A DNA stretch of 37,670 bases, from positions 1 through 37,670 of the IMG/VR virus record IMGVR_UViG_3300010343_000632, one strand, 5' to 3'. Below the pieces are notes generated by a model, which saw only the letters and a list, made by a program, of their open reading frames with translations, ran no database searches and had not been told where the DNA came from. Of the stretch, positions 15,051 to 22,900 are shown one piece after another. A program made the translations under genes and the position numbers. This DNA comes from a virus. Position 1 is the first letter of the stretch, and each line of letters starts with the position of its first letter.

Positions 15051-15386
15051 ATGTCGATTACCATTTCGTTGAGTCCGGCGAATGTGGACTCGAGCGCGAG
15101 CAATTTTGTGTATGCGGTGGCGACGCTGACGTTTTCAGGGAATTACGTGTCGGGCGGCGACACGTTGGACTTCACGCAAATCGCCAACCAGTTGCCGTCG
15201 GACGCGATCGTGCAGGCGTTCGCGGAAAGCCAGAACGGGAACAACGGGTATTACGTGCCCATCCAAGGGACGGCGCTGAACAACTGGAAACTGAAAGCGT
15301 TCGCTGGAGGTGGAACAGAGCTCTCACCGGCGGCGTATCCCGCGGACGTGGTGCAGCTGTCGATTACGGCGCGGAAGCTGCTGTAA
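15051..15386 (+). CDS. Small beta-rich virion protein
   Basis: ATG 15051 lies behind AGGAGAGGGG (15035-15044). The 111-residue product alternates strands and turns (ITISLSPANVDSS, FVYAVATLTFSGNYVSGG, VVQLSITARKLL) and has no cysteine or helix. This is the pattern of small head-decoration or tail-accessory beta sandwiches. It sits between adaptor and tail spike genes, so a head or tail surface location is likely. Confidence 0.65.
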   Translation: MSITISLSPANVDSSASNFVYAVATLTFSGNYVSGGDTLDFTQIANQLPSDAIVQAFAESQNGNNGYYVPIQGTALNNWKLKAFAGGGTELSPAAYPADVVQLSITARKLL

Positions 15387-15387
15387 G

Positions 15388-15462
15388 CAAGGGATCAGCG
15401 ATCGGAGACCAGCGATCAGGCAAAAGACAAACCTCAGATCTGAAGACCTGAGCTACAGGACT
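15388..15462. repeat. Two dispersed repeats upstream of the tail spike gene
   Basis: GGATCAGCGATCGGAGACCA and its continuation (15388-15420) is the ATCAGCGATCAG family. ACCTCAGATCTGAAGACCTG followed by AGCTACAGG (15431-15460) is a separate palindromic string centred on CAGATCTG/AGACCTGAG. Together they fill the gap before the spike start. Confidence 0.6.
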
Positions 15463-15471
15463 GCGAAGCAC

Positions 15472-18400
15472 ATGATACGATCAAAAGTCAGTATGGGAAT
15501 TTTCTGGGCGATCTTGGCGCTGGCGCTGCATTTGTGGCCTGGCGTGATTGGGCCGGCGCAGGGGCAGGGCTCGCGCAAAGACGACATCGTGTTCAACACG
15601 CGCGGGGTGCCTCTGGCCGGGGCCACGGTGCGCGTCTGCGCGATGCCGGCGAGCGGGCAGCCGTGTACGCCTCTCGCGCTCATCTACTCCGATCCTCTTC
15701 TCACCCAGGCGCTCGCGAATCCCACGACCACGGATGGCATGGGGAACTACACTTTTTACGCCGCGCCGGGCAAGTATGAGATCGAGATCTCCGGCCCCGG
15801 AATCACCACCAAGCAATTGCCCAACGTAATCCTTCCGAGCGATCCTTCCTCGCCTACATTCAGCAGCCTCTCTTCCACGGGCGCGATCAACGCCTTTACC
15901 TTGAGCCTCACCGGCAACCTGACGGTGAACGGCAGCACTACAGTGGTCGGGAATATGGCCAGCGGCACACTGAGCCTCACGAATCAGAGCACGGCGCCGG
16001 GCACGCCGGGGGCGGGCTCCGTGAATTTGTACACTAAGACGGCGGACAAGCGGCTGTACTACAAGGATGAAACCGGCGTGGAAGTGGGCCCGATTGCCAG
16101 TGGCACGGGCGCGCAGACGAATACGCCGAACACCTTCACGGCGCAGCAGACTTTCAACGCCGACACGCAGTTCGGCGGACCGAATCCCTACTATGACCTG
16201 CGCAAGTTCGGCTGGTACACAAGTCCTACTTACTACAGGACTGGGACGACAGGTTCAATGTCGGCGTCATCGAACACACTGACTCTGGCCTCGGCTTTGG
16301 ATTTCGCCAACGGACAGGGCGTCGTGATTCTTGGCGCAGGGCCCACGCCGACGATTTCGACGCCCACGACGGTTACTGCGGCGGCAGTGGGAGCGACCGG
16401 CTCGACCACCTATTACTACTGCGTAGTGGATGAGGACTATCTGAACGGGCGCACCGCGTGCAGCTCGGCAGGCAGCGTGGCGAACGCGGTAGCGACGCTG
16501 GGGATTCAGACCAACACGCTTTCGGGAACTCCGGCGTGTGCGCGGGCTTCCGGGGTCGTCACCTGCACGACCAGTGCGGCGCACAACTTCATCAACGGCT
16601 CGCAGATTGAGATTCAAAACGGTTCCACGGGCGACCACAGCTTTGAGGGCGCGTTCACGCTAACTTCGGCATCGGGCAGCACGTTCACGTTCAACCAGTA
16701 CGGCGTGTCGGATTCCAGCGGCACGGTGACGGGCGGTAACGCTCGTGTGGTGGGCATGGTGGCGGTGAAGTGGCAAGCGCCCAGTGCCTATACCGTCCTG
16801 AAGCATCTCATCTACCGCTGCACGGGCGCATCTTGCGCGCTGCCCGCGAACGCGGCCAACTACAATCTCGTGGGCGTGGCACAGGGCCAGGACAGTTATT
16901 TCCTCGATCGTGGGTACAGCGTAAGTGCCTCCAGCATTGACAACGGCGACGCGCCGCAGACGGCTCCCACGACGACCTCGAACGGCTGGCTATCAACATC
17001 CATCACCTCGGGTGCCGGGACTACCACGCTGACGCTCGCGGCACCGTCCACGAATGCCGTTGCGGGGACCAAGGTTGTGCACGACAACGCCCCCGTCATC
17101 AAGGCGGCGTGCGCCTCTCTTACAGCGAATGAGGGCGGAGCGGTCTTCTACGCACCCTCGCAACCTAGCGCGGGACAATACAGCTACGCGCCATTCTCCT
17201 CGTTCTTCAGTTTCAGTGCAGGCGACAACGCGCCAATCTCCGCGACTTGCGGCGGCGATGAGTTCGACTTCGCGACACCGCTGTGGTTGAACGCGCCCAT
17301 GCAGCTTGGGCACTGGATGACGGTCAAGGGTGGTGCGCCCGGAGCACTGGGCAGTCCCACGGGTTTTTTTGAAGCTGTTACCACTTCCATAGCCGGTGTT
17401 GCCTTCCCGATGATTTACGTGAACGGCCAAGCTTCCACCAACGACTGGCTCGCGAATTTCCTCATCACCTGCAACCAACCTTATCAAACCTGCCTCTACG
17501 AAGATGAATCCTCGAACGGAGATGGCGCTACCGACTTCCGCTACGATGACGTGTACCTGCAAAACAGCAATGGGAACACCAACGCCTATGTCTCCAAGGC
17601 AGGTTTCGGGCGTTTCTGGACACGCGGCATTTGGCAGACCAGTTCCACCAGCTTCGCCTCACCCACGGCGGCGCTATTCACGGTGAGTTGCGGCACGGGC
17701 ATGTCCTCGCCGACATGGTCCTCTATCGGCTACACGACCAACACGTCCATTTATGGCGGCTTGCTGATTGACGGCTGCGGCGTGAACCTAGGCCCTGAGG
17801 GCGCCTGGTCATTCAACAATCTTCTGACAGAAAGTGGCTACATTCCCGCGATTCGCGCCAACACCGGATCTTATGGAGTGGCTTTCGGCGCCACTTCCCT
17901 CAGCTACGCGGACATTCTCGGCGGTTACTCGACTCCCGCTGTGGACCTGACCAACGCTCCGGGCAGCACTGTCACCATCAATTATCCCTCTTGCGCGACC
18001 GCGTATCAGCCTCTTTTTGAGGTTGGCACCAGCGGAGACTATCCCGGCCTGCAAGTGGCGGGTGCGCCCTGCGCGTATCTTGGCGCAAACAACGGTCAGG
18101 TGAGCTACCCCGGTTGGTCGCTTAGTGACCAACTGGCTTGGAACACGCGCCTGCAGAAGACGTCGCACATCGCCTATCAGATGGGCATTCCCGCGGCGCC
18201 GCAAAGTTGTGTCGTAAGCTCGGGCGGTTCCACATGGGTGGGCACGCATGTTTACCAGTTCACGGCGGTTGACCCAGACGGGAATGAAACGACGGTGGGG
18301 CCGTCTATCTCTGCCACGACGACGACGGGCAATCAGACCGTTACCTGCACCGCGCCATCCTCCTTCCCTCCTGGCGCGGTGGGTTTGGACCTCTACCGCG

Positions 18401-18933
18401 ACAGCGGCCTGGTCAACCCGAATGGCGCAAGCTGCAGCATTCCGCAAGTCAGCGTGCCCGGCGGCACGGTTGTGGACAACTATTCGTATGAGTGCAGTTC
18501 CAACACACCCTACCAGAATCAGGCGGGGTCTTCGCTGCTTTCCTCCGGCGGTCTATCCACCTACAAACTCCATCTGGGCAGTGAAGCCCTCACGGCTTCT
18601 CCTCGTGGCGAGCAAAACATCTTCCTTTCCGGTGCGCTGACTGCGACGTGGACAGGCTCGACGTGGACGCCGGACAAAGCACTGACGGTGACCCGCGTGC
18701 AGGTGCAGGCGAAGACGGCGCCCGCCGGATGCACGACCAACGCGGTGGTGCGTCTCACGGATGGCATTACCCCCATCAACATCACCATCTCCGCTTCGGC
18801 CAACGATTCCGGCGTGATCGCGCAGAACTACGCGGCCGGGACGCCGTTGACGTTGAGTGTGCAGACGGCTGCGGCGGGTTGCACAACGTCTCCCGCGGAC
18901 GCGAATGTGACCATCCAGTATCGCATGCAGTAG
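15472..18933 (+). CDS. Tail spike/fibre with predicted signal peptide
   Basis: ATG 15472 (or 15493) starts a product of about 1153 residues. It opens with a strong Sec-type segment (MGIFWAILALALHLWPGVIG, then PAQGQG), unusual for a virion protein. A small beta domain follows (GVPLAGATVRVC, NYTFYAAPGKYEIEISGPG), then a fibre-type GSVNLYTKTADKRLYYKDET module. DLRKFGW (about 243) resembles the entry strand of pectate-lyase-like spikes, and a long Ser/Thr/Gly-rich beta-helix-like body runs to residue about 870. The C-terminal third has further beta domains (DPDGNETTVGPS, FPPGAVGLDLYRDSGL). It most likely binds or degrades a host surface polymer; catalytic residues cannot be assigned. Confidence 0.75.
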   Translation: MIRSKVSMGIFWAILALALHLWPGVIGPAQGQGSRKDDIVFNTRGVPLAGATVRVCAMPASGQPCTPLALIYSDPLLTQALANPTTTDGMGNYTFYAAPGKYEIEISGPGITTKQLPNVILPSDPSSPTFSSLSSTGAINAFTLSLTGNLTVNGSTTVVGNMASGTLSLTNQSTAPGTPGAGSVNLYTKTADKRLYYKDETGVEVGPIASGTGAQTNTPNTFTAQQTFNADTQFGGPNPYYDLRKFGWYTSPTYYRTGTTGSMSASSNTLTLASALDFANGQGVVILGAGPTPTISTPTTVTAAAVGATGSTTYYYCVVDEDYLNGRTACSSAGSVANAVATLGIQTNTLSGTPACARASGVVTCTTSAAHNFINGSQIEIQNGSTGDHSFEGAFTLTSASGSTFTFNQYGVSDSSGTVTGGNARVVGMVAVKWQAPSAYTVLKHLIYRCTGASCALPANAANYNLVGVAQGQDSYFLDRGYSVSASSIDNGDAPQTAPTTTSNGWLSTSITSGAGTTTLTLAAPSTNAVAGTKVVHDNAPVIKAACASLTANEGGAVFYAPSQPSAGQYSYAPFSSFFSFSAGDNAPISATCGGDEFDFATPLWLNAPMQLGHWMTVKGGAPGALGSPTGFFEAVTTSIAGVAFPMIYVNGQASTNDWLANFLITCNQPYQTCLYEDESSNGDGATDFRYDDVYLQNSNGNTNAYVSKAGFGRFWTRGIWQTSSTSFASPTAALFTVSCGTGMSSPTWSSIGYTTNTSIYGGLLIDGCGVNLGPEGAWSFNNLLTESGYIPAIRANTGSYGVAFGATSLSYADILGGYSTPAVDLTNAPGSTVTINYPSCATAYQPLFEVGTSGDYPGLQVAGAPCAYLGANNGQVSYPGWSLSDQLAWNTRLQKTSHIAYQMGIPAAPQSCVVSSGGSTWVGTHVYQFTAVDPDGNETTVGPSISATTTTGNQTVTCTAPSSFPPGAVGLDLYRDSGLVNPNGASCSIPQVSVPGGTVVDNYSYECSSNTPYQNQAGSSLLSSGGLSTYKLHLGSEALTASPRGEQNIFLSGALTATWTGSTWTPDKALTVTRVQVQAKTAPAGCTTNAVVRLTDGITPINITISASANDSGVIAQNYAAGTPLTLSVQTAAAGCTTSPADANVTIQYRMQ

Positions 18934-19011
18934 AAACCCGCTTCCCGGAACGCCAAACGCGGGATTACCCTCCCCGGGCTTCGGAATTCACAAAGACATT
19001 TTGAGGAAAAC

Positions 19012-19650
19012 ATGAACACGCAGAACGATGTCGTTGCGTTGGTGAATATCTCCACGCAAAAGTGGCCGCCACGCCACCGCACCTATTTTGGCTCGCTGGA
19101 GATCCGCACCCCGGAACCCGGCGAGGCTTTCGCGGTCACGCCCATCCATGCCTGCAAAGGCATCATGGATCTGGGCGACAAGCGCACCATGGAATTCCCC
19201 ATCACCGCGCGGGAGATCGCCGATGACCTGGTCCGTGAGATCAATGGCGATTCCGGCGAGGGAAGCTTTCACGGCGTGTTTGTGGCGGCAGGAGCGGTGC
19301 CCACGGAAGCGGAGTTGGCGGAGGCGCACAGGAAGCTGGATGCGTTTCACCGGCGATTGGTGGAGGCGGCCGACCTCGAGTGGGAGCGTTCGCACAATCC
19401 CATGTTCATTACGGACTTGGAAAGGCGCGCGGCACGCGAATTGAAGCTGGATAAGCCGTGGTTGTATGACCCCAAGCCCCAGGCGGAATGCCCCGCATGC
19501 GGCGAAAGGATCAAGGCGGGCGTGGCTGTGTGCCGCTCCTGCCGGGCAATCCTGAACCGGGAGAAGGCCGCGGAGTTTGGATTGGCGCCGACAGAAGCGG
19601 AGCGGCCCGTGGACTTCATGAAGCTGAGAGAAAAGGGAAGCGCGAAATAA
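19012..19650 (+). CDS. Phage protein with C-terminal zinc ribbon
   Basis: ATG 19012 follows TTGAGGAAAAC. The 212-residue product has a beta-rich N-terminus (DVVALVNISTQKW, RTYFGSLEIRTPEPGEAF), an acidic helical middle (AELAEAHRKLDAFHRRLVEA) and a zinc ribbon near residues 160-178 (CPACG and CRSCR, 14 residues between). It may be a virion-associated or tail-assembly factor. Its stop codon lies inside the T tract of a minus-strand terminator (19645-19675). Confidence 0.7.
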   Translation: MNTQNDVVALVNISTQKWPPRHRTYFGSLEIRTPEPGEAFAVTPIHACKGIMDLGDKRTMEFPITAREIADDLVREINGDSGEGSFHGVFVAAGAVPTEAELAEAHRKLDAFHRRLVEAADLEWERSHNPMFITDLERRAARELKLDKPWLYDPKPQAECPACGERIKAGVAVCRSCRAILNREKAAEFGLAPTEAERPVDFMKLREKGSAK

Positions 19651-19675
19651 AAAGGGCGGCGAAGATTCGCCGCCC
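19645..19675 (-). terminator. Rho-independent terminator for the minus-strand tRNA/antisense RNA unit
   Basis: On the minus strand GGGCGGCGAA (19675-19666) pairs perfectly with TTCGCCGCCC (19663-19654) across a 2-nt apical gap (TC) and is followed at once by TTTTTATTT. On the plus strand the hairpin is followed by CCAAAAA, so it would not terminate there. No minus-strand protein gene lies nearby; the only clients are the tRNA and small RNA. Confidence 0.85.
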
Positions 19676-19712
19676 CCAAAAATGCAACGTGCACTGGGCA
19701 CGCCTGAGAAGC
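19649..19712 (-). ncRNA. Predicted small RNA antisense to the tRNA anticodon arm
   Basis: From a start near 19712, set by the promoter at 19719-19746, to the terminator gives about 64 nt. The first 20 nt (GCTTCTCAGGCGTGCCCAGT) are complementary to tRNA nucleotides 23-42, that is the 3' half of the D stem plus the anticodon arm up to C42, with 19 Watson-Crick pairs and one G-U. The middle is a short spacer with GTGCAC, the end a strong terminator hairpin. This is the layout of a bacterial regulatory RNA: seed at the 5' end, terminator at the 3' end. No open frame with a ribosome site is present. Confidence 0.6.
19693..19712 (+). repeat. Inverted copy of tRNA nucleotides 23-42
   Basis: ACTGGGCACGCCTGAGAAGC on the plus strand equals the tRNA sequence at 19835-19816 (minus strand) except C for T at tRNA position 29. 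A second short piece, GCGTTGAGGG at 19752-19761, equals tRNA positions 41-50. The two pieces are separated by 39 nt that hold the small-RNA promoter. Confidence 0.85.
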
Positions 19713-19718
19713 AGATTT

Positions 19719-19746
19719 AGCATAGCAGACGTAATACTGTTGTCAA
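19719..19746 (-). promoter_or_regulatory. Sigma-70 promoter for the antisense small RNA
   Basis: On the minus strand a perfect TTGACA (19746-19741), a 16-nt spacer and TATGCT (19724-19719) form a good promoter. Transcription would begin near 19712, exactly where complementarity to the tRNA begins, and run into the terminator at 19645-19675. Confidence 0.65.
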
Positions 19747-19767
19747 TGGGCGCGTTGAGGGACTGTG

Positions 19768-19857
19768 CGGAGAGTGGAAGACTCGAACTTCTGGGGCTGC
19801 AGAGCAACCCTCAACGCTTCTCAGGCGTACCCAGTACCCCCACTGGGAGCACTCTCC
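19768..19857 (-). tRNA. 8/4-type class II tRNA, serine-like body, anticodon GAG
   Basis: The 90-nt sequence folds with an 8-bp acceptor stem (GGAGAGTG with CACTCTCC) directly joined to a 4-bp T stem (GAAG/CTTC) and a canonical T loop TTCGAGT. This is 12 bp in total, as 8/4 rather than 7/5. The D arm is CCCAGT/ACTGGG with a 6-nt G-rich loop. The anticodon arm is ACGC/GCGT with loop CTGAGAA, giving anticodon GAG (reads CUC/CUU, Leu). The variable arm has 7 bp (GGGTTGC/GCAGCCC, one G-U) with loop TCT. The discriminator is G, and CCA is not encoded (CAC follows). GGAGAG ends, G73 and a long variable arm are serine identity features. Known precedent: 8/4 and 9/3 tRNAs reported from Acidobacteria and some phages, proposed as missense or nonsense suppressors. 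A 7/5 fold needs an A-C mismatch in the T stem. Confidence 0.85.
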
Positions 19858-19878
19858 GAGGCACGCCCACGCAGCACA

Positions 19879-19908
19879 TATATACCATACATATAAGTAT
19901 AGAGACAA
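19879..19908 (-). promoter_or_regulatory. Promoter of the tRNA gene
   Basis: On the minus strand TTGTCT (19908-19903), an 18-nt spacer and an extended -10 TGG-TATATA (19884-19879) give a start near 19872. That leaves a leader of about 15 nt before the tRNA 5' end at 19857. The region also overlaps the 5' leader of the plus-strand gene at 19912. Confidence 0.55.
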
Positions 19909-19911
19909 GAA

Positions 19912-22860
19912 ATGTCCACACTGGGATCATTGGATGCACCGATTGAGGTTTTCGGCGGGCTTGTCACCGACATGTCTCCCGCCGATCTGCCGCATGGAGT
20001 TTCACCGGATTGCCAGGACGTTGTCTTCAGCAACGGCGGCGTGATGACACGACCCGGGCTCCAGGCGCTCTTTGGGCCGTTGGCGGGCAACCCGACGGTG
20101 AATTACGTGAAAACGTACACGACACCGAACGAAACGCTGCGAACGATGGCGCTTGATGGCGCGGGGAATTTGTATAAGGAGATCACAGAGGGAACGCTGA
20201 CACAGATCGCCAGCGGCCTGGCGGCGAACTCGTACGCCAATTCGGCGACGTTGTTCGCCAGGGAATATCTGGCGATCAGCGACGGGATGACCGGGAATGA
20301 CTTGCCGCGGCAATACGACGACACAAATTTCGATCGCGTGAGTCAAGGCGGACCAGGCGCTGGGCCAGCGGTGGTCGACGAAAACGTAATCGTGGCCATC
20401 GCGGCCAGCCCCAATGGTGCGACACAGCCCGCTGCGGTGACGATCGTAGCCAGCCCCAATGGGGCGACGCAAAACGGCTACCTGGTAACCATTACGACGA
20501 ACGCCTCGCACGGATTGTCCGCCGGCCAAAGCGTCACGGTGGCGGGCGTCGGCGTGGCGGGTTACAACGGCACGTTTGCAGTGGTGTCTGTGCCGAGCTC
20601 GACGCAGTTTACTTACATTGCGGGCGCTGCGGGGCTGGCAAGCTCCGGCGGCGGCACGGCGGCTTCCGCAACGGTCACGATTCAAACGAGCGCGGCGCAT
20701 GGCTTGTCCGTGGGGCAGCTTGTGACGATTGCCGGCATGGGTGTGAGCGGGTACAACGGCACATTTGCGATCGCAACAGTCCCCGACTCGATGCACTTCA
20801 CGTATGGCGCCACCACCGGCGGCCTCGCAGCTTCGGGCGGCGGCACGGCGGCCGCGGCCGGGAATGTTGCCATGGGCGTGCACCAGGTGTGCGTCATGTT
20901 CCAGACGCGCCAGGGCTATTTGACGAAGCCGGGGCCGGCGACGAACTGGACGGCGAGCGGCGGCAAGCGTGCTGTGGTCACGAATATCCCGACGGGGCCG
21001 AGCAATATCATCGCGCGCATTTTGTGCTTCACGGGGGCTGGTGGCGCCAGCTTTTACTATGTGGGCGGCGGCGGAACGCTGTTCACCGGAAACATGGTCA
21101 TCAGCGACAACACCACGACGTCGCTAGTAGTGGATTTCTCGGATCCGATTCTTCTCGCGGGGACAAACGTGGACGACATGTTCCGGCTCATAGAGCTTGG
21201 CGATTGCGCCGGGGTGATCGGCTATTCGGAACGCCTGTTCTGGTGGGGTGAACGGAACAAGATGGACAATTGGGTGAACCTGGGATTCGACGGCGGGTTC
21301 ATGGGACCGTCTCTGCCGCACTACCCGCTGGGCTGGACGCCCGACGGCACATTTGCGCCCGGCGGCACCGATGAAGAGAATTTTGTGGTGTGGGGCGCGG
21401 CGTATTCGATCGTGGGGAACGGCTCCACGGCCACACGCGGTTTGATGACCCAGGGCGCGGTTCAGGATGCACTGGGGGCGCCACTCATCCAGGCGAATAC
21501 GAGTTACACCGTGCGGGCGCGCTGTGCGTGCAACGCTTCGCTGACACATGGAACGCTGCACGTGCATCTCTACAGCGCCAGCGGGGGAATCAACACCACG
21601 GGCCTGCAACTGACCGCGGCACAACTCACAACGGGCTACATAGAATACAGCGCGCAACTGACAGCGCCGCTCACCGTGATTCCGGGCGATCTGGTGCTGC
21701 GCGTGTATGCGGACGGCACGCCCACCCAGAACGGCCAGTTCTACATCGATTGCATCGAGATTTTCCCGACCTTGCAGCCATTGAACGCTTCGCAAGTGCG
21801 GGCGAGCCGCGTGGAGGATCCGGAAAGCTACGACGGGCTCGACGGGATGCTGAGCGTGGCGGAGAACAACGGGCAGGCCATCAGGTCCGCATTCGAGTTG
21901 CGAGAGCGGCTGTATTTCGTGAAGGAACATTCGATGTATGTGACGCAGGACGACGGCACGAATGAGCCGGCGCTGTGGACGATATCGGAAGTTTCGCAGC
22001 GCGTGGGCACGCCCTCCGTGCGCGGCGTTGGCTTCGGCGAGGATTGGGCGGTGATCGCGCACCGCACCGGGCTGTACCTGTTTTCCGGCGGGGAGCCCGT
22101 GAAGATCTCCCAGGAAATTCAGCCCACCTGGAACAAGATCAATTGGCAGTATGCACAAACGCTGTGGGTGACGGTGGATACGAAGGAGCGGCGCATTTAC
22201 GTGGGCGCGCCATTCGGAAGCGCCACTACGCCGAACCAGGTGCTGATGCTGGACTATCACGACCTTGATACGGTCAGCGCCCTGTCCTCGAGTCCGCCGG
22301 TAAACATCACCTACACGGGCAGAAAAGCGGCGACAGACAACGCGCGCAAATGGTCGCCATGGCTGATTGCGGCGAATTGCTGCGCCTTGATCGAGCGGCC
22401 CGACGGAACGGCGGTGGCGGCGTTCGGCAGCGGCAATCCCGGCGTAGGCGGGGGCGGATCGACGGGGAAGATTTATCAACTGAGCGACACGCAGTATTCC
22501 GATGATGGCGCGGCGATCGCGAGCTATTACACCACGCACTATTTCCCAGAGCGCATGGTGGAAAGCTCATTGGGGTTGGGCGCGCACCGGAAACTGTTCA
22601 GTTATCTGAGCATGTACGTGGAAGGCGCGGGGAACTTGGCGCTGACGAGCTACGTGGATTCCTCAGGCGCGGCGCAGGCGCAGCAGCCATTGCCGCTCAG
22701 TTCGCCCGGGCTGGAAGATTTGGAGTTGCCCATCAATGTGCTGGGGGAACGCGTGGCGTTTCAGGTCAGCACGAACCAAGCCGGCGCGTGGTTTAAACTG
22801 CAGCGTTTTACGCCCAGTCTGCGGACGGATCCGTGGGCCCCGGTGCGCGGCGTGAATTAG
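19912..22860 (+). CDS. Tail tube/stabilisation protein of short-tailed phages
   Basis: The 982-residue product starts with GGLVTDMSPADLPHGVSPD and VVFSNGGVMTRPGLQALFG, the opening used by P22 gp10-type stabilisation and other tail-nozzle proteins (genome-end remarks on first strands: all beta). The C-terminal half contains WAVIAHRTGLYLFSGGEPVK and a beta-propeller-like run. Residues about 188-318 hold two tandem copies of a HGLS(A/V)GQ...GYNGTF...SGGGTA module. Upstream of these is a 15-residue duplication around ASPNGATQ. The ribosome site is weak (ACAAGAA). It likely closes the portal channel below the adaptor. Confidence 0.7.
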   Translation: MSTLGSLDAPIEVFGGLVTDMSPADLPHGVSPDCQDVVFSNGGVMTRPGLQALFGPLAGNPTVNYVKTYTTPNETLRTMALDGAGNLYKEITEGTLTQIASGLAANSYANSATLFAREYLAISDGMTGNDLPRQYDDTNFDRVSQGGPGAGPAVVDENVIVAIAASPNGATQPAAVTIVASPNGATQNGYLVTITTNASHGLSAGQSVTVAGVGVAGYNGTFAVVSVPSSTQFTYIAGAAGLASSGGGTAASATVTIQTSAAHGLSVGQLVTIAGMGVSGYNGTFAIATVPDSMHFTYGATTGGLAASGGGTAAAAGNVAMGVHQVCVMFQTRQGYLTKPGPATNWTASGGKRAVVTNIPTGPSNIIARILCFTGAGGASFYYVGGGGTLFTGNMVISDNTTTSLVVDFSDPILLAGTNVDDMFRLIELGDCAGVIGYSERLFWWGERNKMDNWVNLGFDGGFMGPSLPHYPLGWTPDGTFAPGGTDEENFVVWGAAYSIVGNGSTATRGLMTQGAVQDALGAPLIQANTSYTVRARCACNASLTHGTLHVHLYSASGGINTTGLQLTAAQLTTGYIEYSAQLTAPLTVIPGDLVLRVYADGTPTQNGQFYIDCIEIFPTLQPLNASQVRASRVEDPESYDGLDGMLSVAENNGQAIRSAFELRERLYFVKEHSMYVTQDDGTNEPALWTISEVSQRVGTPSVRGVGFGEDWAVIAHRTGLYLFSGGEPVKISQEIQPTWNKINWQYAQTLWVTVDTKERRIYVGAPFGSATTPNQVLMLDYHDLDTVSALSSSPPVNITYTGRKAATDNARKWSPWLIAANCCALIERPDGTAVAAFGSGNPGVGGGGSTGKIYQLSDTQYSDDGAAIASYYTTHYFPERMVESSLGLGAHRKLFSYLSMYVEGAGNLALTSYVDSSGAAQAQQPLPLSSPGLEDLELPINVLGERVAFQVSTNQAGAWFKLQRFTPSLRTDPWAPVRGVN
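20404..20472 (+). repeat. 45-bp tandem duplication in the tail protein gene
   Basis: GCCAGCCCCAATGGTGCGAC (20404) recurs 45 bp later as GCCAGCCCCAATGGGGCGAC (20449). Each copy encodes ASPNGATQ in the same frame, giving a 15-residue unit directly before the two HGLS/GYNGTF modules. Confidence 0.75.
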
Positions 22861-22900
22861 GCCCTCGCCCCAAATGGCGGACCTTGGGAGCTGAAGATAC

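Noticed and set aside
19693-19835. The tRNA-matching segment as a phage attachment site (attP)
   Set aside because: No integrase is visible in the window, and the matching tRNA is in the same genome rather than in a host. The promoter and terminator around the copy favour an RNA gene. Not fully excluded, since genes lie beyond the window.
21124-22539. 471-codon minus-strand frame in the tail-tube gene
   Set aside because: It mirrors codon bias of the plus-strand gene, is rich in His/Arg as antisense frames are, and has no plausible start.
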